DNA from: JAGVPT01 sp964439265
GTDB taxonomy: Bacteria > Bacteroidota > Ignavibacteria > UBA10030 > UBA8401
Direction of reading: 5' to 3'
DNA length: 64,000 nt
Assembly (NCBI GenBank): GCA_964439265.1
Contig: CAYTOA010000003.1
Location: 1 to 64,000 of the forward strand
Shown: positions 32,447 through 41,347 of the stretch, in pieces
Position numbering within the stretch: position 1 is the stretch's first letter
Layout: each line of letters opens with the position of its first letter
The notes under the pieces: generated by a model
What the model was told of the DNA's origin: nothing
Seen by the model: only the letters and a program-made list of their open reading frames with translations
The model's database searches: none
Made by a program: the position numbers and the translations under genes

Positions 32447-33463
32447 CTATAAATGCTTTTCTTCCAGCGGTAAATACTTCTTCACTTCTTCCATCAACTT
32501 CTCGAATTGTTTCGGCATTAATGATTGCGCACCGTCGGAGTATGCTTCCTCGGGATTCGGATGAACCTCTATGATTAGCCCGTCTGCCCCGACTGCCACC
32601 GCGGCCTTCGAAAGCGGCGCGATCAGGCTCCTCACCCCCGTCCCATGACTCGGGTCGACAATGACGGGGAGATGGCTCAATTCCTTCAGCGCCGGAACGG
32701 CGGAGAGATCGCAGGTATTTCGCGTGTAATCTTCAAACGTGCGGATGCCTCTTTCGCACAAGACGACGTCGTAGTTTCCCTGTGACATGATATATTCTGC
32801 GGACATCAACAATTCTTTCACCGTGCTCGACATTCCGCGCTTTAGCAGGATTGGCTTCTTAACTCTTCCCACTTCTTTGAGAAGGGCAAAATTTTGCATA
32901 TTTCGCGCGCCAATCTGAAGCATGTCGGCATACTTTGAAACGAGCGCTACGTCGGTCGGAGTTATGACCTCGGTGACGAACGGCATTCCGGTTTTTTCGC
33001 GGGCTTCGGCAAGAAGTTTCAGACCTTCTTCTTCAAGTCCCTGAAAACTATACGGCGATGTTCTCGGCTTGAACGCTCCGCCGCGAAGCACCTGAGCTCC
33101 CGCTTTTTTCACGACTTCAGCGCTTTTCAGAATCTGCTCGCGAGTCTCTACCGAACACGGCCCCGCCATGACGACGAACTGTGCCGCACCGATCGAGTAC
33201 TTGCCGACTTTGACAACCGTTCTCTCTTTCCGCATTTCCTTGCTGGCGAGTTTGAACGGCTTGAGGATCGGCATAACGCTTTCAACACCGGGAGCGACCT
33301 CGAGCGATTGCAGCTGTGTTTTGCTTCGCTCATCGCCGACGCAGCCGATGACCGTCCGTTCGGTGCCCACGATCGGATGCGGCTGAAAACCAAATTCCTT
33401 TATTTTTTCAATAACATGATTGAATTCGGCTTTCGTTGCGCCGGGTTTCATTACGATGATCAT
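32447..33463 (-). CDS. aroF: 3-deoxy-7-phosphoheptulonate synthase
   Basis: A 338-residue DAHP synthase of the type with an N-terminal ferredoxin-like regulatory domain (about residues 1-70). The catalytic barrel shows VMAGPCSVETREQI, LRGGAFKPRTSPYSFQG, LLKRGMSSTVKE and PVIVDPSHGTG. It is the first step of the shikimate pathway, so an aromatic-pathway gene sits inside the branched-chain array between cimA and leuA. The gene symbol follows common use for this subtype. Confidence 0.95.
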   Translation of the reverse strand: MIIVMKPGATKAEFNHVIEKIKEFGFQPHPIVGTERTVIGCVGDERSKTQLQSLEVAPGVESVMPILKPFKLASKEMRKERTVVKVGKYSIGAAQFVVMAGPCSVETREQILKSAEVVKKAGAQVLRGGAFKPRTSPYSFQGLEEEGLKLLAEAREKTGMPFVTEVITPTDVALVSKYADMLQIGARNMQNFALLKEVGRVKKPILLKRGMSSTVKELLMSAEYIMSQGNYDVVLCERGIRTFEDYTRNTCDLSAVPALKELSHLPVIVDPSHGTGVRSLIAPLSKAAVAVGADGLIIEVHPNPEEAYSDGAQSLMPKQFEKLMEEVKKYLPLEEKHL

Positions 33464-33522
33464 GCGGGTCTTTTTCGATGATGTTCGGTTTCAAACAATG
33501 ACTTCGAGTCGCTCCCGAATTG

Positions 33523-35094
33523 TCACTTTTCACTCTTCAGCAAATGGTAACTCAGGCTGTCGACAAGCGCTTTCCAGCTTGCTTCGATAACATCGGGCGA
33601 GACGCCGATAGTGTTCCACGACGCACTCCCGTTTTGCGTTTCGATCAGGACGCGGACCTTTGCGGCGGTTGCGCTTCTGCTGTCAAGGACGCGTACTTTA
33701 TAATCCGTTAATTTGATCTGGGACAATTGCGGATAGAACCGCTCAAGCGCTTTTCGCAAAGCGCGGTCGAGCGCATTCACCGGACCGATCCCTTCCGCTG
33801 CGGCGAGCTCAGATTGATCCCCCACCCTCACTTTGATGATCGCTTCTGAATGCGGCTGCGCTTCGTAGGACTCCTTGTGAATAATAACTTTGAATCCCTC
33901 CAGTTCAAAAAATTCCTTGAACTCTTTTGTTCTCTTCTTCACGAGAAGCTCAAACGATCCTTCGGCATCTTCGTACTGGTAGCCGTAATGTTCCATCTCT
34001 TTCAAGTCATCGACAATCCGCTGAACCGTCGGCGATTTATCGTCAATGTCGATGCCAAGTTCTTTCGCCTTGTACAGGATGTTGCTCCTCCCTGACAAGT
34101 CTGAGATAAGCACCCTGCGAACGTTGCCGACACTTTCCGGACTGACGTGCTCGTAGGTCTCGGGCGTCTTCATCACGGCGCTTACGTGAACGCCTCCTTT
34201 ATGCGCGAACGCGCTCTCACCCACATACGCCAGATTCTTTTTATGTGTCAGGTTCGCGAGTTCACTGACATAATGCGATACTTCGGTGAGCGATTTCAGG
34301 TTTTCACTTTCAACGCAGCAATAGTTCAGTTTCAGTTGAAGGTTGGGGATAATGGAACAAAGGTTCGCATTGCCGCACCGTTCGCCGTAACCGTTGATGG
34401 TCCCCTGGACGTGAACGCATCCGTTTTGAATTGCAGCGAGGGCATTCGCGACGCCGACTTCCGAATCATTGTGCGTGTGGATGCCAAGGGGGACGGACAT
34501 CTTGGGCTTCAGATCACGTACGATATCTGCAATTTCGTGCGGCATCGTTCCACCGTTCGTATCGCACAAAACAATGACGTCGGCGCCGGCCCGTTCTGCG
34601 GCGTGCAGCGTCTTAAGGGCATAGGCTTTGTCGGATTTGTAACCATCGAAAAAATGCTCGGCATCGTAGACGACCTCTTTGCCGTTCTTTTTGAGATGCC
34701 GTACGGAGTCTTCGATGATTTCGAGATTTTCTTCTTCGGATATTTGCAGAGCGGCCTTCACGTGCAGCAGCCAGGTCTTCCCAAAAATTGTCACGACGGG
34801 CGTTTGCGCGTCGAGGAGCGCCTTGATATTCGCATCGTTTTCAACGGGATTCTTTGCCCTGCGCGTGCTGCCGAATGCTGCAAGCTTTGCGTGGGTAAAG
34901 CGAACCTTCTTTGCCAGCTCAAAAAATTCCATGTCTTTCGGGTTGGAGCCCGGCCAGCCCCCCTCGATGTAATCGATGCCGAATGCATCGAGCCGTTTCG
35001 CGATCTTCACCTTATCGTCCGCGGAGAAGGCAACTTCCTCGCCCTGCGTTCCATCTCGCAGCGTTGTATCGTACGTGAAGATCTTTTCTTTCAT
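33523..35094 (-). CDS. cimA: (R)-citramalate synthase
   Basis: A 523-residue member of the IPMS/homocitrate family. DTTLRDGTQGEEVAF and YIEGGWPGSNPKD are typical of the citramalate-synthase branch and distinguish it from the true leuA nearby. GIHTHNDSEVGVANA carries the metal-binding His residues, and a C-terminal regulatory domain follows. It condenses pyruvate and acetyl-CoA, giving a threonine-independent route to 2-oxobutyrate and isoleucine. A GAGGA ribosome site precedes the start. Confidence 0.93.
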   Translation of the reverse strand: MKEKIFTYDTTLRDGTQGEEVAFSADDKVKIAKRLDAFGIDYIEGGWPGSNPKDMEFFELAKKVRFTHAKLAAFGSTRRAKNPVENDANIKALLDAQTPVVTIFGKTWLLHVKAALQISEEENLEIIEDSVRHLKKNGKEVVYDAEHFFDGYKSDKAYALKTLHAAERAGADVIVLCDTNGGTMPHEIADIVRDLKPKMSVPLGIHTHNDSEVGVANALAAIQNGCVHVQGTINGYGERCGNANLCSIIPNLQLKLNYCCVESENLKSLTEVSHYVSELANLTHKKNLAYVGESAFAHKGGVHVSAVMKTPETYEHVSPESVGNVRRVLISDLSGRSNILYKAKELGIDIDDKSPTVQRIVDDLKEMEHYGYQYEDAEGSFELLVKKRTKEFKEFFELEGFKVIIHKESYEAQPHSEAIIKVRVGDQSELAAAEGIGPVNALDRALRKALERFYPQLSQIKLTDYKVRVLDSRSATAAKVRVLIETQNGSASWNTIGVSPDVIEASWKALVDSLSYHLLKSEK

Positions 35095-35160
35095 GGCGAA
35101 CGTCCTCGGTAAGACTAAAAATTGTCCGGGTAAAATATTTTCAGAAGCAATTCTTAACTT

Positions 35161-35174
35161 TTAATTCTTAATTA
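35161..35174. repeat. TAATTCTTAATTA word repeat
   Basis: TTAATTCTTAATTA in the ilvC-cimA spacer, shared with 25120-25138 and 53867-53885. Several further AT-rich words surround it. Confidence 0.6.
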
Positions 35175-35183
35175 GTAATTGCT

Positions 35184-36239
35184 TTATTTCTTCCAATTCT
35201 CCGGCCTTAAGCTTCTCACCGCTGCTCCTGCTTTCCACATTTCAGAATTCTTCCACTCGTCCAATTCCTTCGTGAGCTTCTCACGGTAATCGGGTGCGCC
35301 ACACGTCTCGAGCACGCGCCGTGTCTCTACTCCTTGTTGAACGTCGCGATAGAGGAGCTCGAACAACGGTTTGGTTATTGCTTCAAATTTTTTCGACCAA
35401 TCAAGGGCACCGCGCTGTGCCGTCGTGCTGCAGGCGGCAAACATCCAATCCATGCCGTGCGCCCCGACGAGAGGGTACAAGCTCTGCGTTGCTTCTTCAA
35501 CTGTTTCGTTAAATGCCTCACTCGGCGTGTGTCCCATTTTACGAAGCACTTCATACTGCGCTTTCATGATGCCCGCAATAGCTCCCATCAGCACGCCCCG
35601 CTCGCCGGTGAGGTCGCTGATGACTTCCTGCTCGAACGTTGTAGGAAACAAGTAGCCGGAACCGATCGCAATGCCGCAGGCAATGGCACGTTCACGAGCC
35701 CGTCCCGTAGCATCATGGTAAACAGCAAAGCTTGCGTTGATTCCGCTCCCGGCAAGATAATTGGACCGCACCGTCCTCCCGGATCCCTTGGGCGCAACAA
35801 GAACGACGTCAACCTCCGGCGGAGGAATCACTTCTGTTTGTTCTTTGAACACGATCGAAAATCCGTGGGAGAAATACAACGCCTGTCCTTTTTTCAGATG
35901 TTTTTTGACAAGGGGCCACTGTTCTTTTTGCCCCGCATCGGAAAGCAAATACTGGATGATCGTTGCTTTGTCGACGGCATCTTCGATCTTTGCAAAAAGA
36001 GTTTTCCCTTCAACCCACCCGTCCTTGACCGCGTCGTCCCATCCCTTCCCCCCTTTTCGCTGGCCGACAATGACGTTGATGCCCGCATCGCGCATGTTGA
36101 GCGATTGCCCGTAGCCCTGCGGGCCATAGCCCAGAATTGCTACGACTTCATTGTTCAATACCTCTTTCGCTTTTGAAAGCGGAAATTCTTCCCTCGTGAC
36201 GACTTCTTCTCTAACTCCGCCGAAATCTATTATTGCCAT
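35184..36239 (-). CDS. ilvC: Ketol-acid reductoisomerase
   Basis: A 351-residue class I KARI with the Rossmann motif ILGYGPQGYGQSLNMRDAG (35-53), PKGSGRTVRSNYLAG and the C-terminal knotted domain with EEATQSLYPLVGAHGMDW. The segment GQRKGGKGWDDA after the second strand includes the cofactor-phosphate loop. It converts acetolactate or acetohydroxybutyrate to the dihydroxy acids. It is 18 bp downstream of gltB in the ilvB-ilvN-gltB-ilvC order. Confidence 0.96.
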   Translation of the reverse strand: MAIIDFGGVREEVVTREEFPLSKAKEVLNNEVVAILGYGPQGYGQSLNMRDAGINVIVGQRKGGKGWDDAVKDGWVEGKTLFAKIEDAVDKATIIQYLLSDAGQKEQWPLVKKHLKKGQALYFSHGFSIVFKEQTEVIPPPEVDVVLVAPKGSGRTVRSNYLAGSGINASFAVYHDATGRARERAIACGIAIGSGYLFPTTFEQEVISDLTGERGVLMGAIAGIMKAQYEVLRKMGHTPSEAFNETVEEATQSLYPLVGAHGMDWMFAACSTTAQRGALDWSKKFEAITKPLFELLYRDVQQGVETRRVLETCGAPDYREKLTKELDEWKNSEMWKAGAAVRSLRPENWKK

Positions 36240-36257
36240 AGGTCGCTGCCTTTGCCG

Positions 36258-39200
36258 TTAGTGTTTTTGTTCAACTGTTGTCTCTTCTGTTTCCTTTGTC
36301 ACATCGAGAGCTTTATTGACTTCAGAAATTTTGCGCTGAATCGAGAAGGGCGTTACCTTCCAGAACATGTACGAATATTCCTGCCAGCCGTTCAATATCT
36401 CACGTGCGCGCTGGCTGTCGGTCAATTCAAGATGACGATAGATGACCGCCTGCAAATACTTCACGTCCTTTTCATTATCCAGCCGGCTCAAACCAACAAG
36501 CTGCCTGTTGTATCGCTCCTTGAAATTCCCGTCAGCATCGAAAACGTACGCGATCCCGCCGGTCATCCCAGCACCAAAATTCTTTCCCGTGCTGCCGAGG
36601 ACCACAACGGTACCGTTCGTCATGTATTCGCAGCCGTGGTCACCGAGGCCTTCAACCACCGCAAGAGCACCGCTATTGCGGACGCAAAAGCGCTCGCCCG
36701 CTCTTCCGCTCGCATAGAGCGTTCCGCCAGTCGCGCCGTACAAAACGGTGTTCCCGATGATAACGTCCTGCGCCGCGGTGGCTCTTCCGAACGGCGGCAT
36801 GATCATGATCTCGCCGCCGCACATTCCTTTTCCGACATAATCGTTCGCTTCGCCGACAAGGATCATGCGGATCCCGTTCACGAGAAATGCACCGAAACTC
36901 TGGCCTGCGCTTCCGTTGAATCGTAATTCTATCGAGCCGTCCGGCAATCCTTTGTCGCCGTAGAGATAGGCAAGTTCGCCCGCGAGCTTTGTTCCTACCG
37001 ACCGGTTGGTGTTGTTGATTTTATAATTCTTGACCACGGTGCCCTTTTCTCTGATGGCATCTTTCACATCGAGAAGAATGGTATCGTCGAGGGGCGAGTC
37101 CGATTTTTCTTTCCGCGGCTCGATCCGCTGACGCTGCTTGCTCCTCGTGTCGCGAGGGGACAAAATCGCGGAAAGATCGATCGTGTTTGCCTTCGGATGG
37201 TTTTCGAACTTCACCTGGCTCAGCAGGTCCGTCCGTCCGATGATTTCGTTGATCGAGGCGACCCCGAGTTTGGCGAGAATTTCGCGGATCTCGTTCGCTA
37301 CAGCCGTAAAATAATTGATCAACATTTCCGGTTTTCCGTCGAAGCGCGTGCGGAGCTGTTCATCCTGTGTTGCGATGCCGACCGGACACGTATTGAGATG
37401 ACACTGGCGAACATACCGGCAGCCGATCGCGATCAGCGTGGCCGTTCCAAAATTATATTCTTCCGCTCCGAGCATTGCCGCGATCACGATGTCGCGTCCG
37501 GTTTTCATCCCTCCGTCAGTTCGCAGGGTAACACGGCTGCGCAATCCATTCAGGACAAGCACCTGCTGAGCTTCTGCGACGCCGAGTTCCCAGCTGCTAC
37601 CGCAATTCTTCACAGAGCTTAATGGCGATGCACCGGTTCCGCCTTCGTGTCCGCTGATGAGAATAACGTCCGCATGCGCTTTGGCAACACCGGCAGCAAT
37701 CGTTCCGACACCCGCTTCAGAGACGAGCTTGACGCAGATCTTTGCCCGTGGATTGACCTGTTTCAAATCATAGATCAGCTGCGCAAGGTCTTCTATACTA
37801 TAGATGTCGTGATGCGGCGGCGGAGAGATCAATTGGACGCCCGGCGTTGCACGGCGGAGGCGGGCAATGAGCTCCGAAACCTTGTGCCCGGGAAGTTGTC
37901 CTCCTTCTCCCGGCTTGGAGCCCTGTGCCATTTTGATTTCGATCTCTCTGGCGCTGACAAGATATTCCGCCGTCACACCGAAACGGGCAGAAGCAATTTG
38001 TTTGATGGCGCTGTTTGCTGAATCTCCGTTCGGCCGAACGCGAAAACGCACAGGATCTTCCCCTCCCTCGCCGGTATTGCTCTTGCCTCCGATCCGATTC
38101 ATCGCGATCGCTATGGTTTCATGTGCCTCGGGAGATAACGATCCGAGGGACATCGCGGCGGTCGTAAATCGTTTCATGATGTCTTCCGCAGGCTCAACAT
38201 CCCGCAGCGGAATCGGCTGCCGGTTCGATTTGAACGCCATCAGATCCTTGAGGGCGACCGGCTCATGTTCGTTCAGGGCGCGGGAGAGATGTTTATAGTC
38301 TTCCTGGCTTCCGGATTTCCTGAGCTGCTGCATCGCGCGCAAAGCATCTGGCGACCATGCATGGAGCTCGCCGTTCTTTTTAAAACGGTACATTCCCTGG
38401 TCTGTGAGCTTTGCATCGCGCTGATACGCTGCTGTGTGGCGCGTAAGCGCCTCGCCAATAATTTCCTTAAGTCCGATTCCGCCGATGCGTGAAGGGGTGT
38501 TGGTGAAATATTTGTCGATAACATCCCTGCCGACCCCGATTGCCTCAAAGATCTGCGCGCCCCGATAACTTCCGAGCAGCGAGATCCCCATCTTCGACAT
38601 TATTTTCAAAATGCCGCTTTCGATCGCTAATTTGAAATTCTTGAATGCCATGTCGACGGTAAGCGACTTGTCGGCACGAACGTCGACAAGGCGGCGAATT
38701 GTTTCGAGAGCAAGGTACGGGTTGATCGCGTTGACACCATATCCGATCAATGTTGCAAAATGATGGATGTCGCGCGGTTCAGCAGTTTCCGTCACCACGC
38801 TTAATCTCAGCCGCTTGTTGGTCCTGATGAGATGGTTGTGAACGGCACCCGTTGCAAGGAGCATTGGCAGCGGAACATGCTGCTCATCGACGCCGCGGTC
38901 GCTTAAAACCACGAGATACTTTCCTTCATCAGCGGCACGCTCGGCTTCCGCGCACAATTCATCGAGTCTTTTTTCCGCACCGCCCAATCCTTCCGCGAGC
39001 GGAAACAACGTCGAGAGCGTGACCGACTGAAACGCTTCGTCTTCAAATGAGCGAAGCGCGTCGAGCTCATAGTCAAAGAGGAACGGGCTGTTGATCTGCA
39101 CCTGTTTGGCATGCTCAGGCGTTTCGCCAAACCAATTTCGCCGGAGTCCCAGTTTTCCCGTCAGCGACATTACCAGCTTTTCTCTGATGGGGTCGATCGG

Positions 39201-40802
39201 CGGGTTTGTTACCTGGGCAAACTGCTGCTTGAAATAAGAAGAGAGCAGTTTTGGCTGTCGTGATAATACGGCGAGAGGAGCGTCATCGCCCATCGAACCG
39301 ACCGGCTCCTTTCCTTCTTCGATCATCGGCGGAAAAATAAGACCGAGTTCTTCGTAGCTGTAGCCGAAGCATAATTGGAGCCGTAATGTCTCTTCGACGG
39401 AAAATGGAGTCTTCGGCGAAAGATCGGGATGCACATGTTCCTGGGCGCGGATCAGATTTTCGCTGACCCATTTCGCATACGGCCGCTCCGCTGCAAGCTC
39501 CCGCTTGATATCAAGGTCCTTCAACAATATTCCGCGGGCGGTATCGACGGCAATCATCTGTCCGGGACCGAGTCTCCCCTTCTTCACAACCGTCGCGTCA
39601 TCCATGTCCACCGGTCCAACCTCGGAACCAACGACGATCAACCCGTCATTCGTGATCTTATACCGGCACGGACGAAGTCCGTTGCGGTCGAGCGAAGCGG
39701 CAACGGTTATTCCATCGCTGAAGATCAATGCAGCAGGTCCATCCCATGGTTCGCTGAAGCATTCGTGGTACTCGAAGAATGCGCGGACGGACGGGTCGAC
39801 ACGGTATGATGAGTTCCACGCCTCGGGAACGAGCATCAGCATTGAGTGGAGAATTCCCCGCCCGGAAAGCGTCAACGCCTCGAGAGCGTTGTCCACGTTC
39901 GCTGAATCGCTCGCGTTCGGCTGGAGAATGGGCTTTAAGAATTCGACATCGTCTCTCCAGTAAGGTGATTCCAACTCTGCCTCGCGGGCTTTCGTCCAAT
40001 TCCTGTTTCCCTGGATTGTGTTGATCTCGCCGTTGTGTCCAAGCATGCGGAACGGATGCGCGAGCTCCCATCGTGGAAACGTATTCGTGCTGAACCGCTG
40101 ATGGAATATTGCAAGGGCGGTTTCATACTCGGGCGACTGCAAGTCGATGTAGAACTTGTCGAGCGCGAGCGGGGTCACGAGACCCTTATAGACAATAGTC
40201 CGGCTAGAGAACGATGCGGCATAGAAATTATCGACTGCCGCATTCTTCATCTCCCGCTCAATTTCCCGGCGCGTAATATAGAGCGTACGTTCAAACTCCG
40301 CGCCGCTGAGATGCTGCGGCTTTCCGATCAACACTTGACGGATGTTCGGCTGCGTTGACGCCGCTTTATCCCCAAGGTATGAAGAGTCCGTCGGGACAAT
40401 TCGCCAGCCAAGAAAACGCAATTCTCTTTTTTGAATGACCGATTCCACGATCGACTTGCACGGAGCAAACGAATGCTCGGTCGTGTGCGGCATGAACAAC
40501 ATTCCGACCGCAAAGTCGGAGTCGCCGCTTATTTGCGAAGCGAGTTCCGGAACGGCGGAGAGGAAAAACTTTGTCGGCAGCTGGGTCAGGATTCCTGACC
40601 CGTCTCCCGTTTGCGCGTCGGCATCGACCGCACCGCGATGCGTGACATTGCATGCGGCCTTCAGCGCGCGCTTCAGGATCTTGTTGCTTTTCACACCCGA
40701 GATATTCGCGACGAACCCGGTGCCGCAGGCGTCGTGCTCGAAACGCGGGTCATACAGCGGAAAGTATTTGCGGATGTCTGCTTCGTTCGGGAAATTCTTC
40801 AA
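36258..40802 (-). CDS. gltB: Glutamate synthase large subunit
   Basis: A 1514-residue enzyme. A short propeptide ends before the glutaminase nucleophile Cys in FEHDACGTGFVANISG (about residue 26). The Ntn amidotransferase domain, central domain, FMN-binding synthase domain (GGKSNTGEGGEDP, GGTGASPLSSVKNCG), the 3Fe-4S cysteines in CRYVRQCHLNTCPVG, and the C-terminal beta-helix (GMTGGIAYVFD) follow. It makes glutamate from 2-oxoglutarate and glutamine. It overlaps ilvN by 4 bp and precedes ilvC, an unusual place. No dedicated gltD is adjacent; the electron donor could be ferredoxin or the subunit at 52423. Confidence 0.96.
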   Translation of the reverse strand: MKNFPNEADIRKYFPLYDPRFEHDACGTGFVANISGVKSNKILKRALKAACNVTHRGAVDADAQTGDGSGILTQLPTKFFLSAVPELASQISGDSDFAVGMLFMPHTTEHSFAPCKSIVESVIQKRELRFLGWRIVPTDSSYLGDKAASTQPNIRQVLIGKPQHLSGAEFERTLYITRREIEREMKNAAVDNFYAASFSSRTIVYKGLVTPLALDKFYIDLQSPEYETALAIFHQRFSTNTFPRWELAHPFRMLGHNGEINTIQGNRNWTKAREAELESPYWRDDVEFLKPILQPNASDSANVDNALEALTLSGRGILHSMLMLVPEAWNSSYRVDPSVRAFFEYHECFSEPWDGPAALIFSDGITVAASLDRNGLRPCRYKITNDGLIVVGSEVGPVDMDDATVVKKGRLGPGQMIAVDTARGILLKDLDIKRELAAERPYAKWVSENLIRAQEHVHPDLSPKTPFSVEETLRLQLCFGYSYEELGLIFPPMIEEGKEPVGSMGDDAPLAVLSRQPKLLSSYFKQQFAQVTNPPIDPIREKLVMSLTGKLGLRRNWFGETPEHAKQVQINSPFLFDYELDALRSFEDEAFQSVTLSTLFPLAEGLGGAEKRLDELCAEAERAADEGKYLVVLSDRGVDEQHVPLPMLLATGAVHNHLIRTNKRLRLSVVTETAEPRDIHHFATLIGYGVNAINPYLALETIRRLVDVRADKSLTVDMAFKNFKLAIESGILKIMSKMGISLLGSYRGAQIFEAIGVGRDVIDKYFTNTPSRIGGIGLKEIIGEALTRHTAAYQRDAKLTDQGMYRFKKNGELHAWSPDALRAMQQLRKSGSQEDYKHLSRALNEHEPVALKDLMAFKSNRQPIPLRDVEPAEDIMKRFTTAAMSLGSLSPEAHETIAIAMNRIGGKSNTGEGGEDPVRFRVRPNGDSANSAIKQIASARFGVTAEYLVSAREIEIKMAQGSKPGEGGQLPGHKVSELIARLRRATPGVQLISPPPHHDIYSIEDLAQLIYDLKQVNPRAKICVKLVSEAGVGTIAAGVAKAHADVILISGHEGGTGASPLSSVKNCGSSWELGVAEAQQVLVLNGLRSRVTLRTDGGMKTGRDIVIAAMLGAEEYNFGTATLIAIGCRYVRQCHLNTCPVGIATQDEQLRTRFDGKPEMLINYFTAVANEIREILAKLGVASINEIIGRTDLLSQVKFENHPKANTIDLSAILSPRDTRSKQRQRIEPRKEKSDSPLDDTILLDVKDAIREKGTVVKNYKINNTNRSVGTKLAGELAYLYGDKGLPDGSIELRFNGSAGQSFGAFLVNGIRMILVGEANDYVGKGMCGGEIMIMPPFGRATAAQDVIIGNTVLYGATGGTLYASGRAGERFCVRNSGALAVVEGLGDHGCEYMTNGTVVVLGSTGKNFGAGMTGGIAYVFDADGNFKERYNRQLVGLSRLDNEKDVKYLQAVIYRHLELTDSQRAREILNGWQEYSYMFWKVTPFSIQRKISEVNKALDVTKETEETTVEQKH

Positions 40803-41347
40803 TCTACCTCTCCTTGAAATTCTCTCTTGAGTGCAACTCTCCCGGTGCGGGCCATCTCTTTGATCACGAACGGTTTCAGCATTTTGATGATCGCGTCGAT
40901 CTTCTGCTGGCTCCCGACGGCTTCAATCGTCGCAGTTTTCGGACTGATGTCAATGATCTTGGCGCGAAAGATCTCAACGATCTGCATGATCTCGGGGCGC
41001 GTCTCGGCCGTCGTCTGTACTTTGATGAGCGCGAGGTCGCGCTCGACAAAGCTCTCGTATGTAAGGTCCGTGACCTTGAGCGTGTCGATAAGTTTGTTCA
41101 GCTGCTTGATGATCTGCTCGATGACGCCGTCGTCACCGCGCGTCACGATCGTCATCCGGGACACTGAATCGTCTTCGGTCGGGCCAACCGTGAGGCTGTC
41201 GATGTTGTATCCTTTCGCAGAAAACAATCCGGCAATTCTGTTGAATGCGCCGAATTTATTTTCGACGAGGAGAGAGATCGTATGTTTTCGGGACTGTACA
41301 TCGGCCGCAGTTGTTTCTTTCTCCGAAATTATTGCCATTGTCGTCAT
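40799..41347 (-). CDS. ilvN: Acetolactate synthase small (regulatory) subunit
   Basis: A 182-residue protein with an N-terminal ACT domain (LLVENKFGAFNRIAGLFSAK) and a C-terminal IlvN domain (PEIMQIVEIFRAKIIDISP, TIEAVGSQQKIDAI). It binds valine and stabilises and regulates IlvB. Overlaps ilvB by 4 bp upstream and gltB by 4 bp downstream, so three genes are translationally coupled. Confidence 0.95.
   Translation of the reverse strand: MTTMAIISEKETTAADVQSRKHTISLLVENKFGAFNRIAGLFSAKGYNIDSLTVGPTEDDSVSRMTIVTRGDDGVIEQIIKQLNKLIDTLKVTDLTYESFVERDLALIKVQTTAETRPEIMQIVEIFRAKIIDISPKTATIEAVGSQQKIDAIIKMLKPFVIKEMARTGRVALKREFQGEVD

Noticed and set aside
34147..35112. Long plus-strand reading frame of 321 codons
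   Set aside because: Lies antisense to the whole cimA N-terminal half; composition is His/Arg/Phe-rich as expected for a shadow and no family motif is seen.
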